Below the pieces are notes generated by a model, which did no database searches, was not told the origin of the DNA, and saw only the letters and a list, made by a program, of their open reading frames with translations. A stretch of DNA of 19,535 bases. It comes from Verrucomicrobiota bacterium. Its GTDB lineage: Bacteria > Verrucomicrobiota > Verrucomicrobiia > Limisphaerales > UBA8199. Numbering within the stretch: position 1 is the stretch's first letter; each line of letters starts with the position of its first letter. Position numbers and translations under genes: made by a program. Below, one piece after another: positions 6,605 through 14,686 of the stretch. The stretch spans positions 1 to 19,535 of the forward strand of contig JAPLUA010000655.1 in NCBI GenBank assembly GCA_026397855.1, written 5' to 3'.

Positions 6605-6716
6605 TTGGAGGAACGAAACGAACGAGGGCTAGCGGGATACCCTTTCTGCTCTCCGGGTCGTTCGCGAGCAATTATTACGGCATCCCGAGTTCGACGAGGG
6701 ACGTGAATTGGGCCCA

Positions 6717-7904
6717 ATGAATTCAGAGCCTGCCAAGCTGGAGAATGCGCCCCTGGCGAAGCCGTATGAGCTTCGCCCTAAAGCGTTGGCCGACGGCGGC
6801 CAGCCAGGCGAGCTGCTCGAAATCTCCATGGGCCCGCAGCATCCCTCGACGCACGGCGTCTTCCGGATGGATGTCGTGCTGGACGGCGAGCGCGTGGTGA
6901 AGCTCAAGCCCGTCTTCGGCTACCTGCACCGCAATCACGAGAAGATCGGCGAGAACACGACTTACCTGGGGTCCATGCCCTACACCGACCGGCTGGACTA
7001 TTTCTGCTCGCTGACCAGCAACTGGGCCTACGCGCTGGCCGTGGAGAAGCTGGCGGGGCTGCAAGCCCCCGAGCGCGCGGAGTACATTCGCGTGATCACC
7101 GCTGAGCTGACCCGCCTTCAGAACCACATCTCCCTCGTCGGCTTTCTCCTGCAGGACATGGGGGCTTCGGGCACGCCCCTGATGTATGCCTTCCGCGAGC
7201 GGGAAAAGATCCTCGACCTGTTCGAGTCGCTCACCGGGGCGCGCATGATGTGCAATTACATGCGCTTCGGCGGCTGCCGTTGCGACCTGCCGCCCGGATG
7301 GCTCGACCAGGCGCGGCAGGTCGTGGGCGAGTTCCCGCGCTTCCTCGATGAGTTTGAGGCGTTGCTGAGCGGGAACGAGATTCTCCTGTCCCGCACGCAA
7401 GGCGTTGGGGCGCTCCCGCCCGAACTCGCAGTCAATGCCGGCATTACCGGCCCCATGCTGCGCGCCAGCGGCGTCAACTACGATATCCGCAAGGTGGACA
7501 AATACGGCATCTACGATCGCTTCGACTTCCGCGTGCCGCTGGGCGACCACGGCGATGTGTATGACCGTTACATGATGCGCGTGCTGGAGATGCGTGCGTC
7601 GCTCAAGATCCTCGAGGCGGCGCTGCGTGACATTCCGGATGGGCCGATCATGGATCCGAAGTCGAAGCTGCGCGGGTTTCGTCCCCGGGCGGGGGAGGTT
7701 TACGGCCGCATCGAATCGCCCAAAGGCGAGCTGGGCTTCTACCTGATTAGCGATGGCTCGCCCAAGCCCTGCCGCTACCGGGTGCGCCCGCCGAGCTTCA
7801 TCAACCTGACCATTCTCGAGGACATGTGCCTCGGGCATTACGTGGCGGACGCGGTCATCATCCTGGGCAGCGTGGACATCGTCATGGGGGAGGTGGACCG
7901 GTGA
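6717..7904 (+). CDS. nuoD: NADH-quinone oxidoreductase subunit D
   Basis: 395 residues from the ATG at 6717. A TTG three codons earlier, at 6708, has the better-placed ribosome site (GAGGG at 6696-6700), so the true start is one of these two. NuoD forms the quinone-binding cavity together with NuoB and descends from the [NiFe]-hydrogenase large subunit, with the metal ligands lost. Marks are the quinone-headgroup loop GPQHPSTHGVFRMD, GYLHRNHEKIGENTTYLGSM, LSRTQGVGALP, and the C-terminal RPPSFINL and GSVDIVMGEVDR. The length matches stand-alone NuoD. The last bases overlap the nuoI start as GTGA, implying translational coupling. Confidence 0.96.
   Translation: MNSEPAKLENAPLAKPYELRPKALADGGQPGELLEISMGPQHPSTHGVFRMDVVLDGERVVKLKPVFGYLHRNHEKIGENTTYLGSMPYTDRLDYFCSLTSNWAYALAVEKLAGLQAPERAEYIRVITAELTRLQNHISLVGFLLQDMGASGTPLMYAFREREKILDLFESLTGARMMCNYMRFGGCRCDLPPGWLDQARQVVGEFPRFLDEFEALLSGNEILLSRTQGVGALPPELAVNAGITGPMLRASGVNYDIRKVDKYGIYDRFDFRVPLGDHGDVYDRYMMRVLEMRASLKILEAALRDIPDGPIMDPKSKLRGFRPRAGEVYGRIESPKGELGFYLISDGSPKPCRYRVRPPSFINLTILEDMCLGHYVADAVIILGSVDIVMGEVDR
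7886..7893 (+). promoter_or_regulatory. Strong ribosome binding site fixing the nuoI GTG start
   Basis: GGGGGAGG ends 7 bases before the GTG at 7901. It supports starting nuoI there rather than at the earlier in-frame codon at 7826, which lies within nuoD and would add 25 residues not typical of NuoI. Confidence 0.7.
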
Positions 7905-8473
7905 GCGTTCCGTTACCGGGGCAGGGGATTGTCAAAGGGCTGGTCGAGACGGCCCGGAACTTTGTCGGCAGCTACGTCGAGAAAGACCGGCTGGTGACGG
8001 TGCAATATCCCGAGGAACGGGTGCCGCAGGCGGAAGCCTCGCGCAACTTCCCTTTCCTGGTGTATGATGGCGACGACTGGCAAAAGGGCCTGCGCTGTGT
8101 CGCCTGCCAGATCTGTGAGAAGGAGTGCCCGCCCCAGTGCATCTATATCGTCAAGGACACGGCGCGCAAGCCTGACCACACCGGCAAGCTGCAGTTCCAG
8201 CCCAGGCTCTTCGAGATAGACACCTCGGTCTGCATGAGCTGCCAGGTCTGTGTCGAGGTCTGCCCGTTCGATGCCATCAAGATGGACGTCGAGTACGAAC
8301 TCAGCACCAGCGACCGCTTCAACTCCCTGCTGCTCCGTAAGGCCCAATTGGCGAAGCCCAACCAGTATTTCCACAAGATCCACCCCGCCGAGGCCGCCGA
8401 AGTGGATGCGCGGCTCGGCGCCGACAAAGCCAAGGCTGAAGCCAAAGCCGCCGCTGCAACCAGACCGGCGTAG
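7901..8473 (+). CDS. nuoI: NADH-quinone oxidoreductase subunit I
   Basis: 190 residues from a GTG overlapping the nuoD stop (GTGA). NuoI is an 8Fe ferredoxin-like subunit carrying clusters N6a and N6b, which pass electrons towards NuoB. Both binding motifs are intact: C66-VA-C69-QI-C72-EKE-C76-P and C111-MS-C114-QV-C117-VEV-C121-P. The C-terminus is an Ala/Lys-rich tail (ADKAKAEAKAAAATRPA) of low complexity. Position is unusual: in the common nuo order I follows H, whereas here it follows D and precedes H, with E, F and G absent. A repeat-filled gap of 526 bases separates it from nuoH. Confidence 0.95.
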   Translation: MSVPLPGQGIVKGLVETARNFVGSYVEKDRLVTVQYPEERVPQAEASRNFPFLVYDGDDWQKGLRCVACQICEKECPPQCIYIVKDTARKPDHTGKLQFQPRLFEIDTSVCMSCQVCVEVCPFDAIKMDVEYELSTSDRFNSLLLRKAQLAKPNQYFHKIHPAEAAEVDARLGADKAKAEAKAAAATRPA

Positions 8474-8476
8474 TCC

Positions 8477-8518
8477 GGCTCATGTTATCGGAGCGCGCAC
8501 ATTCCTGTCCGCCTGGAG
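8477..8518. repeat. Copy C of palindromic family 1 (left end)
   Basis: 8478-8518 matches 4117-4157 of copy A at 38 of 41 positions, including the terminal word GTTATC and the hairpin core (here with one mismatch in the stem). The matching inverted end is degraded and lies at 8848-8864, where GAATGTCCGCGCTCC is still recognisable. This element may have been split by insertion of family 2. Confidence 0.8.
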
Positions 8519-8544
8519 GTTGACCGTGCCCGGGGAGCGGACAA

Positions 8545-8721
8545 GCCGCCAGCTCCGTAGGAGTGGCATGTTTATAGCAACCGCCCCCCGCTTACTTCTT
8601 CAAGCTCCATAGGAGCGGCATGTCTCCCACCCCGCGCCACCATGCCGCCCCCATGGGGCTTGCGGCGGTCTTGTTTGGGTTCGCGTGCTATAAACATGCC
8701 GCTGCCTACGGAGCTGGCGGC
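8545..8721. repeat. Family 2 palindromic repeat: inverted pair plus one extra copy
   Basis: 8545-8579 and 8686-8721 are near-perfect inverted copies (about 35 bases, differing by one insertion and one or two substitutions); each contains AGCTCCGTAGG and GGCATGTTTATAGCA or its complement. A third shorter copy at 8603-8623 (AGCTCCATAGGAGCGGCATG) lies between them in direct orientation to the first. There is no coding capacity. The pair could fold as a long stem in the transcript between nuoI and nuoH. Confidence 0.8.
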
Positions 8722-8847
8722 TTCGGTCGTCCCGACGGGGACTTGGCAGCCTTATGGTCGTCGTCCCAGCTTTGAAATCCCTCCCAGACAGGGGCCAGAC
8801 CGCGTTCGGCAATGGTCCTACCCCCTCAATTCCTGGCGGCATTGGAC

Positions 8848-8864
8848 CAGAATGTCCGCGCTCC
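8848..8864. repeat. Copy C' of palindromic family 1 (degraded inverted end)
   Basis: CAGAATGTCCGCGCTCC matches the distal half of the right inner arm of copy A (4184-4198), in the orientation opposite to the end at 8477. The other half of the hairpin has diverged. Together with 8477-8518 it brackets the family 2 cluster. Confidence 0.55.
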
Positions 8865-8999
8865 GAAGAATCTAAGATGCGCACCCGTTCCCCCGACGGA
8901 CCCTGCTAATGGCTTGCGAACCAGGCCAGGCCGCGCCATGCTAAACGCCTGCCCAAACTCGGCAGGGCAGGGCTCCTCCTGGTTGTTGCGGGGCCCGAG

Positions 9000-10175
9000 A
9001 TGGTTGAAACGATGGACCAGATTTTTGTCACCTTGAAGCATTGGCTGGTGGGTTTTGCACCGGGCCAGTGCCAGCCTTTATTCTCAGCGGTGCTCTCGGT
9101 CGCGGCGATCATTCTGGCGTTCGCCACCCTGTTCGCCGTCACCACGTTGCTGGAGCGGAAGGGGCTGGGTCGCATCCAGAACCGCTATGGACCAAACCGG
9201 GTCGGGCCCTGCGGCATCCTCCAGCCGCTGGCTGACGGGGTGAAAGCCTTGACGAAGGAGGACGTCATTCCCGACACCGCGGACAAGGTTGTGCATTTCA
9301 TCGCGCCCCTGGTCCTGGTGATGCCGGTGTTGCTGGCCCTGGCGGTGGTGCCGGTGGGACGGAACATGGCGGCGCTGGATACGGATGCGGGGGTGCTGTT
9401 CTTCTTCGCCGTCGGCGCGGCTACCGAGCTGTCGGTGTTCATGGCGGGCTGGTCGAGCCGAAACAAGTATTCGTTGTTGGGGGCCCTGCGCGCCATTGCG
9501 CAAATGATCAGTTACGAGGTGCCGCTGATCCTGTCCGCAGTGACGGTTATCATGGCGGCGGGCTCGCTGTCGGCCGTCAGGATTGTGGAAGCGCAAAGCG
9601 GCTACTGGGGCGTCATTCCAAATTGGTATGTGCTGACGCCCTGGGGGCTGGCGGGATTCATCCTCTTCATGGTAGCCGCCACCGCCGAATCGAACCGCTC
9701 GCCCTTCGACCTGCCGGAAGGGGAGTCGGAGCTGATCGCCGGTTACTATACCGAGTATTCCGGATTCAAGTTCGCGCTGTTCTTCCTCGGCGAATACCTG
9801 GGCCTTTTCGCCGTGAGCGGCCTGGGCATCACGCTCTTTCTCGGCGGCTGGCACGCGCCGCTGCCGGGCCTCGACTGGGTCCCCTCCTGGCTCTGGTTTT
9901 TCGCCAAGCTCCTGGTGATCATCGCCGCGTTTATCTGGGTGCGCGGGACGCTGCCGCGGTTGCGCATGGACCAGCTTATGGGGCTGGCCTGGAAGTTCAT
10001 GCTGCCGATGGCGCTGGTGAATATATTTGTGGCCGGGCTGTGGCGTTTCCTGCCCGGCGGGGTGGGGCGATGGAGCGTCTGCTCCATTCTCGTGGTCGGG
10101 GCATATCTGCTGCTCGGACGGTTGCTGGCCGGGCGGAAGCAACCGGGCAAACGGGTTTACCGATATGCGGAGTGA
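9000..10175 (+). CDS. nuoH: NADH-quinone oxidoreductase subunit H
   Basis: 391 residues; starts at ATG 9000 or at the in-frame ATG at 9012. NuoH is the multi-helix membrane subunit that closes the quinone channel and links the peripheral arm to the proton-pumping arm. Signatures: ERKGLGRIQNRYGPNRVGP after helix 1, the quinone-channel loop and helix around TKEDVIP, SSRNKYSLLGALRAIAQMIS with YEVPL, and AESNRSPFDLPEGESELIAG followed by YYTEYSG. At least eight hydrophobic helices are visible. No good ribosome site is seen at either start. The gene follows the repeat-filled gap and is only 6 bases from nuoJ. Confidence 0.96.
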   Translation: MVETMDQIFVTLKHWLVGFAPGQCQPLFSAVLSVAAIILAFATLFAVTTLLERKGLGRIQNRYGPNRVGPCGILQPLADGVKALTKEDVIPDTADKVVHFIAPLVLVMPVLLALAVVPVGRNMAALDTDAGVLFFFAVGAATELSVFMAGWSSRNKYSLLGALRAIAQMISYEVPLILSAVTVIMAAGSLSAVRIVEAQSGYWGVIPNWYVLTPWGLAGFILFMVAATAESNRSPFDLPEGESELIAGYYTEYSGFKFALFFLGEYLGLFAVSGLGITLFLGGWHAPLPGLDWVPSWLWFFAKLLVIIAAFIWVRGTLPRLRMDQLMGLAWKFMLPMALVNIFVAGLWRFLPGGVGRWSVCSILVVGAYLLLGRLLAGRKQPGKRVYRYAE

Positions 10176-10181
10176 GGTTTA

Positions 10182-10682
10182 ATGACTGTTCCTTTCGCCA
10201 TCATCGCCTTCCTGACCCTGGCCAGCGCCGTGGCCGCGATGAGCTTGCGCAACCTGGTGCATTGCGCGCTGACGCTCATGCTGACTTTCGCGGGCCTCGC
10301 GGCGCTCTATTTGCAACTGGGCGCCCAATTCGTCGGGTTCGCGCAGATCCTGGTCTATCTGGGCGCGGTGGCCATTTTGATCGTCTTCGCCATTCTCCTG
10401 ACGCGCGCGAGCGAGCCGCCCCGCCGCTCCAGATTCTCCGCCACCTGGGTGGTCGGTGTCGGCATCGCGGCGGGTGTGTTTGGCGTGCTGAGCGGGGTGA
10501 TTTTATCGAGTCGGGCGATCGCAGGCGTGCTGAGGCCGCCACCCGACCTTACGGTTCGGCAGATCGGCGACCAGCTCATGGGCAAGTATGTTTTGCCGCT
10601 GGAGGTCATCGGGCTCCTGCTGACTGCCGCGCTGATCGGGGCGGCGATTATTGCCATGCACGAGCAGAGGGGATCAAAGTGA
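10182..10682 (+). CDS. nuoJ: NADH-quinone oxidoreductase subunit J
   Basis: 166 residues with five membrane helices, as expected for NuoJ. Its third helix, with the motif ILVYLGAVAILIVFAI, contains the pi-bulge region involved in coupling. It lies in the membrane arm between NuoH/A and NuoK. GAGG lies 4 bases before the ATG, just after the nuoH stop. Its end overlaps the GTG start of nuoK (GTGA), a coupling arrangement repeated across this cluster. Confidence 0.95.
   Translation: MTVPFAIIAFLTLASAVAAMSLRNLVHCALTLMLTFAGLAALYLQLGAQFVGFAQILVYLGAVAILIVFAILLTRASEPPRRSRFSATWVVGVGIAAGVFGVLSGVILSSRAIAGVLRPPPDLTVRQIGDQLMGKYVLPLEVIGLLLTAALIGAAIIAMHEQRGSK
10666..10672 (+). promoter_or_regulatory. Ribosome binding site fixing the nuoK GTG start
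   Basis: AGAGGGG lies 6 bases before the GTG at 10679. It supports the short nuoK frame over the much longer open frame that continues upstream through nuoJ and nuoH. Confidence 0.65.
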
Positions 10683-10990
10683 CACCGCTCTCGCTCTACC
10701 TGCTTCTCTCCGCGCTGCTGTTTGCCATTGGCCTGGCGGGAGCGCTGACGCGACGGAACGCGATCATTGTACTCATCGGCATCGAGTTGATGCTCAATGC
10801 GGCGAACCTGAACTTCATCGCGTTCTGGCGCTACGGCCCCAACCCGGAGGCACTCGCCGGGGTGATGTTCGTGATCTTCTCGATCGGGGTCGCCGCGGCG
10901 GAGGCGGCGGTCGGGCTTGCGCTCATTATCGCGGCCTACCGGCATTACCGGACAACCAATTTGGATGAGATCAACACGATGAAGGGCTGA
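10679..10990 (+). CDS. nuoK: NADH-quinone oxidoreductase subunit K
   Basis: 103 residues from a GTG, with three helices, the normal NuoK size. It begins (M)TPLSLYLLLSALLFAIG. The two membrane glutamates that belong to the proton path are present: E36 in LIGIELMLNAANLNF and E75 in VAAAEAAVGLAL. This gene is easy to miss because the same frame stays open far upstream across nuoH and nuoJ; the true start is set by the AGAGGGG site and by homology. It overlaps the nuoJ stop, and nuoL starts one base after its own stop. Confidence 0.95.
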   Translation: MTPLSLYLLLSALLFAIGLAGALTRRNAIIVLIGIELMLNAANLNFIAFWRYGPNPEALAGVMFVIFSIGVAAAEAAVGLALIIAAYRHYRTTNLDEINTMKG

Positions 10991-10991
10991 G

Positions 10992-13124
10992 ATGGATTGG
11001 ATCGTGCAAAAGCTCTGGCTGATTCCGGCGCTGCCGCTCGTTGCGGCGGGGCTGAGCGCCTTGCTCAAGCAGCGTCAGCGGCGGCTCGCGGCGGCTCTGG
11101 CGATTGGCGCGATGGTCCTCGCGCTCGCGCTGTCCTGCATGGCCTTTGTCAGCGCGCTGCAGCATCCCGGGCAAGGGTCGGTCGTGCGGCAAGGGGTCAA
11201 CTTCTTCTGGTTCCAGTTCGGTGATCCCCGGAATAGCGACGCCGCCGTGTGGCTCGGCTGGGTGCTGGACCCGCTCACGGCGGTGATGCTGGTGATGGTG
11301 ACGCTGGTCGGACTGCTCATCTTCATCTACAGCCTCGGCTACATGGCGCACGACGATAACTTCACGCGCTTCTTCTGTTTTCTGTCGCTCTTTGCGGCCG
11401 GGATGCTCGGTGTGCTCATTGCGAACAGCCTGCTGCTGCTGTTTATCTGCTGGGAGTTGGTGGGCCTGACTTCCTACCTCTTGATTGGCTTCTGGTATCA
11501 CAAGCCCAGCGCGGCGGCGGCGGCGAAGAAGGCCTTCATCACGACGCGAATCGGCGACCTCGCGTTGCTGCTCGGCATGGTGTGGCTTTACTCGCAAACC
11601 GGCACGCTGCTTTTTTACGACGGCGGCCACGGCTGCCTGGAGCAATCCGCCCTCGCCCGGCTGGTCGCCCAAACCACGACGCTCGGGATGGCGGCCTCGA
11701 CCGGCATCGCCCTGCTGATCTTCTGCGGCGCGATCGGCAAATCGGGCCAGGTGCCGCTGCATGTCTGGCTGCCGGATGCGATGGAAGGCCCGACGCCGGT
11801 CAGCGCGCTGATCCACGCGGCGACAATGGTGGCGGCGGGGGTGTTCCTGGTGGCGCGGGTTTATCCGTTGATGGCCGCAGGTGACGGCGGCGGCGGGGCC
11901 GTGGCGGCCGCCCTCCAGGTGGTGGCCTGGGTCGGGGCGATCACGGCGGTCTTCGCCGCCAGCATTGCGGCGGCGCAAACGGACATCAAGCGCATCCTGG
12001 CCTACTCCACGGTTTCGCAACTGGGGTTCATGATGCGGGGACTGGGCACTGGGGGAGTGGCGGTGGGCATGTTCCATCTGATCACGCATGCCTGCTTCAA
12101 GGCATTGCTGTTCCTGGGCACCGGCTCGGTCATTCACGGTTGCCACGAGGAGCAGGACATTCGCCGCATGGGCGGGCTGCGCCAGTTCATGCCCATCACC
12201 TTCGCGACCTATGCCGTCGGCATGTTGGCCTTGAGCGGCTTTCCGCTCGTATTCTCCGGCTTCTGGAGCAAGGACGAAATCCTGCATTCGGCGCACGGGT
12301 GGAGCGTGTCCCACTGGCCGTTCTATCTCGGCGTCTTCGGGGCACTGCTGACGGCGTTCTATATGACCCGGCAGGTGTGTTATGTGTTTTTCGGTTCGCT
12401 TCGTAGCCGCCGGCGTGAGGAGGATCTGATTCCGCTGCCGGGTTCAACGGAGACCAAGAGTGAGCCGACTCACGTCGGCTGCTACGATGTGCATGAGAGC
12501 CCGGCGGTGATGACCTGGCCGCTGGTTGGGCTGGCGTTGCTGGCGATCCTGCTGGGCTTTGTGGGCACGCCTGCGTGGCCGTGGTTCCAGGACTTCCTGA
12601 ACGGGGAGCGGGCGGTGCTTGCCCCGGGCAAGCTGGCCGAGCCTGCGACGCTGTGGCTCATGGCGCTATCGAGTGTGGTCGTGATCTCGGGGATGGGGTT
12701 GGGCTGGTGGCTCTATGGACGGAAGCCGCAGACGGACCCCGGGGCGCTGGATGTGCTGGAGCGAGCCCGGCCGGATATTTACGCGCTGCTGCGCCGGAAG
12801 TATTTCGTGGATGAGGTGTATGATGCGACCGTGATCCGCTTCAACTCCTGGTGGGCGAGGAGCTGCGACTGGTGGGATGACTGGGTCTGGAATGGCGCGG
12901 TGCAGTTAGTCTCCTACGCCGTGGTGGGCCTTTCCTGGTTGAACCGCGTGTTCGATGAGTATGTGGTGAACCTCGGTTTCGACCGGGGCTGCCGCGGCTT
13001 AACCGAAGGCGGTGGGCTGATGTCGCGGCTGCAGGGTGGGGGCGTCCAGGGCTATCTCCGCGTCATTGGCGTGGCGCTGGGGGTGCTCGTGCTGTTGCTC
13101 TTGTGGGGGTGCCACGCCTCATGA
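10992..13124 (+). CDS. nuoL: NADH-quinone oxidoreductase subunit L with extended transverse helix
   Basis: 710 residues, about 100 longer than E. coli NuoL. It is the distal antiporter-like proton-pumping subunit, whose C-terminal amphipathic helix runs along the membrane arm. Pumping residues are in place: E155 in CWELVGLTSYLLIGFW, K250 in GAIGKSGQVPLHVWLPDAME, the HAATMVAAGVF helix, K427 in GFWSKDEIL. Two additions stand out. Residues about 465-499, before HESPAVMTWPL, form a hydrophilic insertion containing a DNA palindrome (12463-12480). In the transverse helix, after KYFVDEVYD (603-611), the segment WWDDWVWNG at 627-635 is echoed 26 residues later by VFDEYVVNLG at 653-662, so the helix appears lengthened by a 26-residue duplication. 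The stop overlaps nuoM1 as ATGA. Confidence 0.95.
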   Translation: MDWIVQKLWLIPALPLVAAGLSALLKQRQRRLAAALAIGAMVLALALSCMAFVSALQHPGQGSVVRQGVNFFWFQFGDPRNSDAAVWLGWVLDPLTAVMLVMVTLVGLLIFIYSLGYMAHDDNFTRFFCFLSLFAAGMLGVLIANSLLLLFICWELVGLTSYLLIGFWYHKPSAAAAAKKAFITTRIGDLALLLGMVWLYSQTGTLLFYDGGHGCLEQSALARLVAQTTTLGMAASTGIALLIFCGAIGKSGQVPLHVWLPDAMEGPTPVSALIHAATMVAAGVFLVARVYPLMAAGDGGGGAVAAALQVVAWVGAITAVFAASIAAAQTDIKRILAYSTVSQLGFMMRGLGTGGVAVGMFHLITHACFKALLFLGTGSVIHGCHEEQDIRRMGGLRQFMPITFATYAVGMLALSGFPLVFSGFWSKDEILHSAHGWSVSHWPFYLGVFGALLTAFYMTRQVCYVFFGSLRSRRREEDLIPLPGSTETKSEPTHVGCYDVHESPAVMTWPLVGLALLAILLGFVGTPAWPWFQDFLNGERAVLAPGKLAEPATLWLMALSSVVVISGMGLGWWLYGRKPQTDPGALDVLERARPDIYALLRRKYFVDEVYDATVIRFNSWWARSCDWWDDWVWNGAVQLVSYAVVGLSWLNRVFDEYVVNLGFDRGCRGLTEGGGLMSRLQGGGVQGYLRVIGVALGVLVLLLLWGCHAS
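12463..12480. repeat. Perfect palindrome embedded in the nuoL reading frame
   Basis: AGCCGAC-TCAC-GTCGGCT is a 7-bp perfect stem with a 4-base loop, read in frame as part of KSEPTHVGCYD (residues 489-499). It lies in the hydrophilic insertion between a transmembrane segment (ending VCYVFFG) and HESPAVM. It looks like a dispersed hairpin repeat that landed in a tolerant loop. Confidence 0.6.
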
Positions 13125-14677
13125 CCGGATTCCCTCTCATCAGCCTCCTGACCCTGGTGCCGTTCATCGGCGCGGTGCTGGTCATTGGCATAGACCCGGA
13201 AAGGAGGAAGCTGGCGCGCTGGCTGGCCCTGGGCTTCAGCTTCGCGGGGCTGGCGCTCGCGCTGGTATTGTGGGGGCGATTCGACTCCGCGTCCGGCAGC
13301 CTTCAGTTGGAGGAGCGGCATCTCTGGATTCCCACGCTCGGAGTCCAATACCACGTCGGCGTGGACGGGCTGGGATTGCTCATGGTGTTGCTGTCGGCGA
13401 TCGTGGTGCCGATGGCGATGCTGGCCTCGTGGAACATCGAGGATCGGGTGCCGATCTACTTTTCGCTGGTGCTGTTCCTCCAGGCCGGGCTTTTCGGCAC
13501 CTTCACCGCCCTGAACTTCTTTCACTGGTTCATCTTCTGGGAGCTGAGCCTGATTCCCGCGTTCTTCCTCATCAAGCTGTGGGGCGGGCCGCTGCGCGCG
13601 CCCGCCGCGACCCAGTTCTTCATCTACACCATGGCCGGCAGCGTCGCCCTGTTGCTCGTTTTCCTGGCCCTCTTCCTGGCCGCGGGCACGTTCGATTTCC
13701 TGCAACTGGCTGACCTGGGCCGCAAAGGGGCCCTCATTCCGCTGCTTTCGGCGAAACTGGGCTGGCACGATCTGACGACCCGGGGATTGGCCCTGGCCCT
13801 GTTCGCCGGCGCCTTCTTCGGTTTCGCGGTCAAGGTTCCGCTCATGCCCTTTCACACCTGGCTGCCCGCCGCCTACACCGAGGCGCCGACGGGCACGACC
13901 ATGTTGCTGACGGGGCTCATGTCGAAGATGGGAGTTTACGGCTTTCTCCGCATTCTGTTGCCGATCTTTCCCGGGGAAGTGCATCGGATGCTGACGCCGC
14001 TCCTTTGGCTGACGGTGATCACGATTATCTGTTCCGCGAGCGCGGCATTTGCCCAGCGGGATTTGAAGCGCATGCTCGCCTACTCGTCCATCAACCACCT
14101 GGGCTATTGCCTGCTCGGCCTCCTCGCCGTGATGAGCTCAAGCCGCATGGCGGCGGTTCCAGCGGTCGAGAAGGCCGCGGCCTTGAATGGGGTGTTTCTG
14201 CAAATGTTCAACCACGGCCTCACCGCCGCGACGTTGTTCTGGTTCGTCGGCTGCCTGGAAGCGCGGAGCGGTGGGGCGCGGGGCCTCCATGATTTTGGCG
14301 GGTTGCGAAAGGTCGCCCCGGTGTTCTGCGGGCTCATGGGCATCGCGCTCTTTTCCTCGCTCGGCCTGCCGGGACTGAATGGCTTTATTGGCGAATTCCT
14401 GATCTTCAAGGGCGCCTTCCCGCTGGTGACCTGGGCGACCGCGCTCTCGGTCATCGGCCTGCTGGTGACGGCGATCTTCATCCTGACCATCCTGCAGCGC
14501 GTCTTTCACGGGCCGCTCAATGAAAGATGGTCGAGGCTGCCTGACCTGACCCTGGTCGAGCGATTCACCGTCCTGCCGGCGATCGGGCTGATGTTTGTGC
14601 TCGGCATTTACCCGCAAGCCCTGCTGGGCGTCATCAACAGCACCGTGGTTCGCATGGTGGAACAGCTCACGTTCTAA
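13121..14677 (+). CDS. nuoM: NADH-quinone oxidoreductase subunit M, first copy
   Basis: 518 residues from the ATG at 13121, which overlaps the nuoL stop. It is an antiporter-type proton-pumping subunit with about 14 helices. It has the complete set of pump residues: E141 in FWELSLIPAFF, K238 in FGFAVKVPLMPFHTWLP, K269 in LMSKMGVYGFLR, E425 in GFIGEFLIFKG. It follows the usual NuoM pattern, including YTEAPTGTTMLLTG. Between helices 5 and 7 a longer loop (about residues 190-220) contains an Asp/Lys-rich segment. The next gene, a second and clearly different NuoM, starts 9 bases after its stop. Confidence 0.95.
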   Translation: MTGFPLISLLTLVPFIGAVLVIGIDPERRKLARWLALGFSFAGLALALVLWGRFDSASGSLQLEERHLWIPTLGVQYHVGVDGLGLLMVLLSAIVVPMAMLASWNIEDRVPIYFSLVLFLQAGLFGTFTALNFFHWFIFWELSLIPAFFLIKLWGGPLRAPAATQFFIYTMAGSVALLLVFLALFLAAGTFDFLQLADLGRKGALIPLLSAKLGWHDLTTRGLALALFAGAFFGFAVKVPLMPFHTWLPAAYTEAPTGTTMLLTGLMSKMGVYGFLRILLPIFPGEVHRMLTPLLWLTVITIICSASAAFAQRDLKRMLAYSSINHLGYCLLGLLAVMSSSRMAAVPAVEKAAALNGVFLQMFNHGLTAATLFWFVGCLEARSGGARGLHDFGGLRKVAPVFCGLMGIALFSSLGLPGLNGFIGEFLIFKGAFPLVTWATALSVIGLLVTAIFILTILQRVFHGPLNERWSRLPDLTLVERFTVLPAIGLMFVLGIYPQALLGVINSTVVRMVEQLTF

Positions 14678-14686
14678 GCGGAAACG

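Larger units (their letters stand above)
8474..8999. other. 526-base gene-free gap in the nuo operon built largely of repeats
   Basis: No frame here shows protein-like composition. The gap opens with a family 1 end (8477-8518), contains three copies of family 2 (8545-8579, 8603-8623, 8686-8721) and a degraded inverted family 1 end (8848-8864). The last ~120 bases before nuoH show no repeat I could match. No clear promoter was found, so whether nuoH-N is transcribed separately from nuoA-I is undecided. Confidence 0.7.

Noticed and set aside
8600..8884. Possible small genes in the nuoI-nuoH gap
   Set aside because: Their translations come from the inverted repeats and have no protein-like features.
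9623..10678. Long plus-strand open frame upstream of nuoK
   Set aside because: It runs through nuoH and nuoJ in another frame and has Arg/Gly-rich shadow composition; only its last 103 codons, from 10679, are a gene.
10971..12314. 447-codon minus-strand open frame
   Set aside because: Antisense to nuoL; Arg/His/Gln-rich composition typical of the complement of GC-rich membrane-protein genes.
13052..14098. 348-codon minus-strand open frame
   Set aside because: Antisense to the first nuoM; low-complexity charged composition, no recognisable domain.
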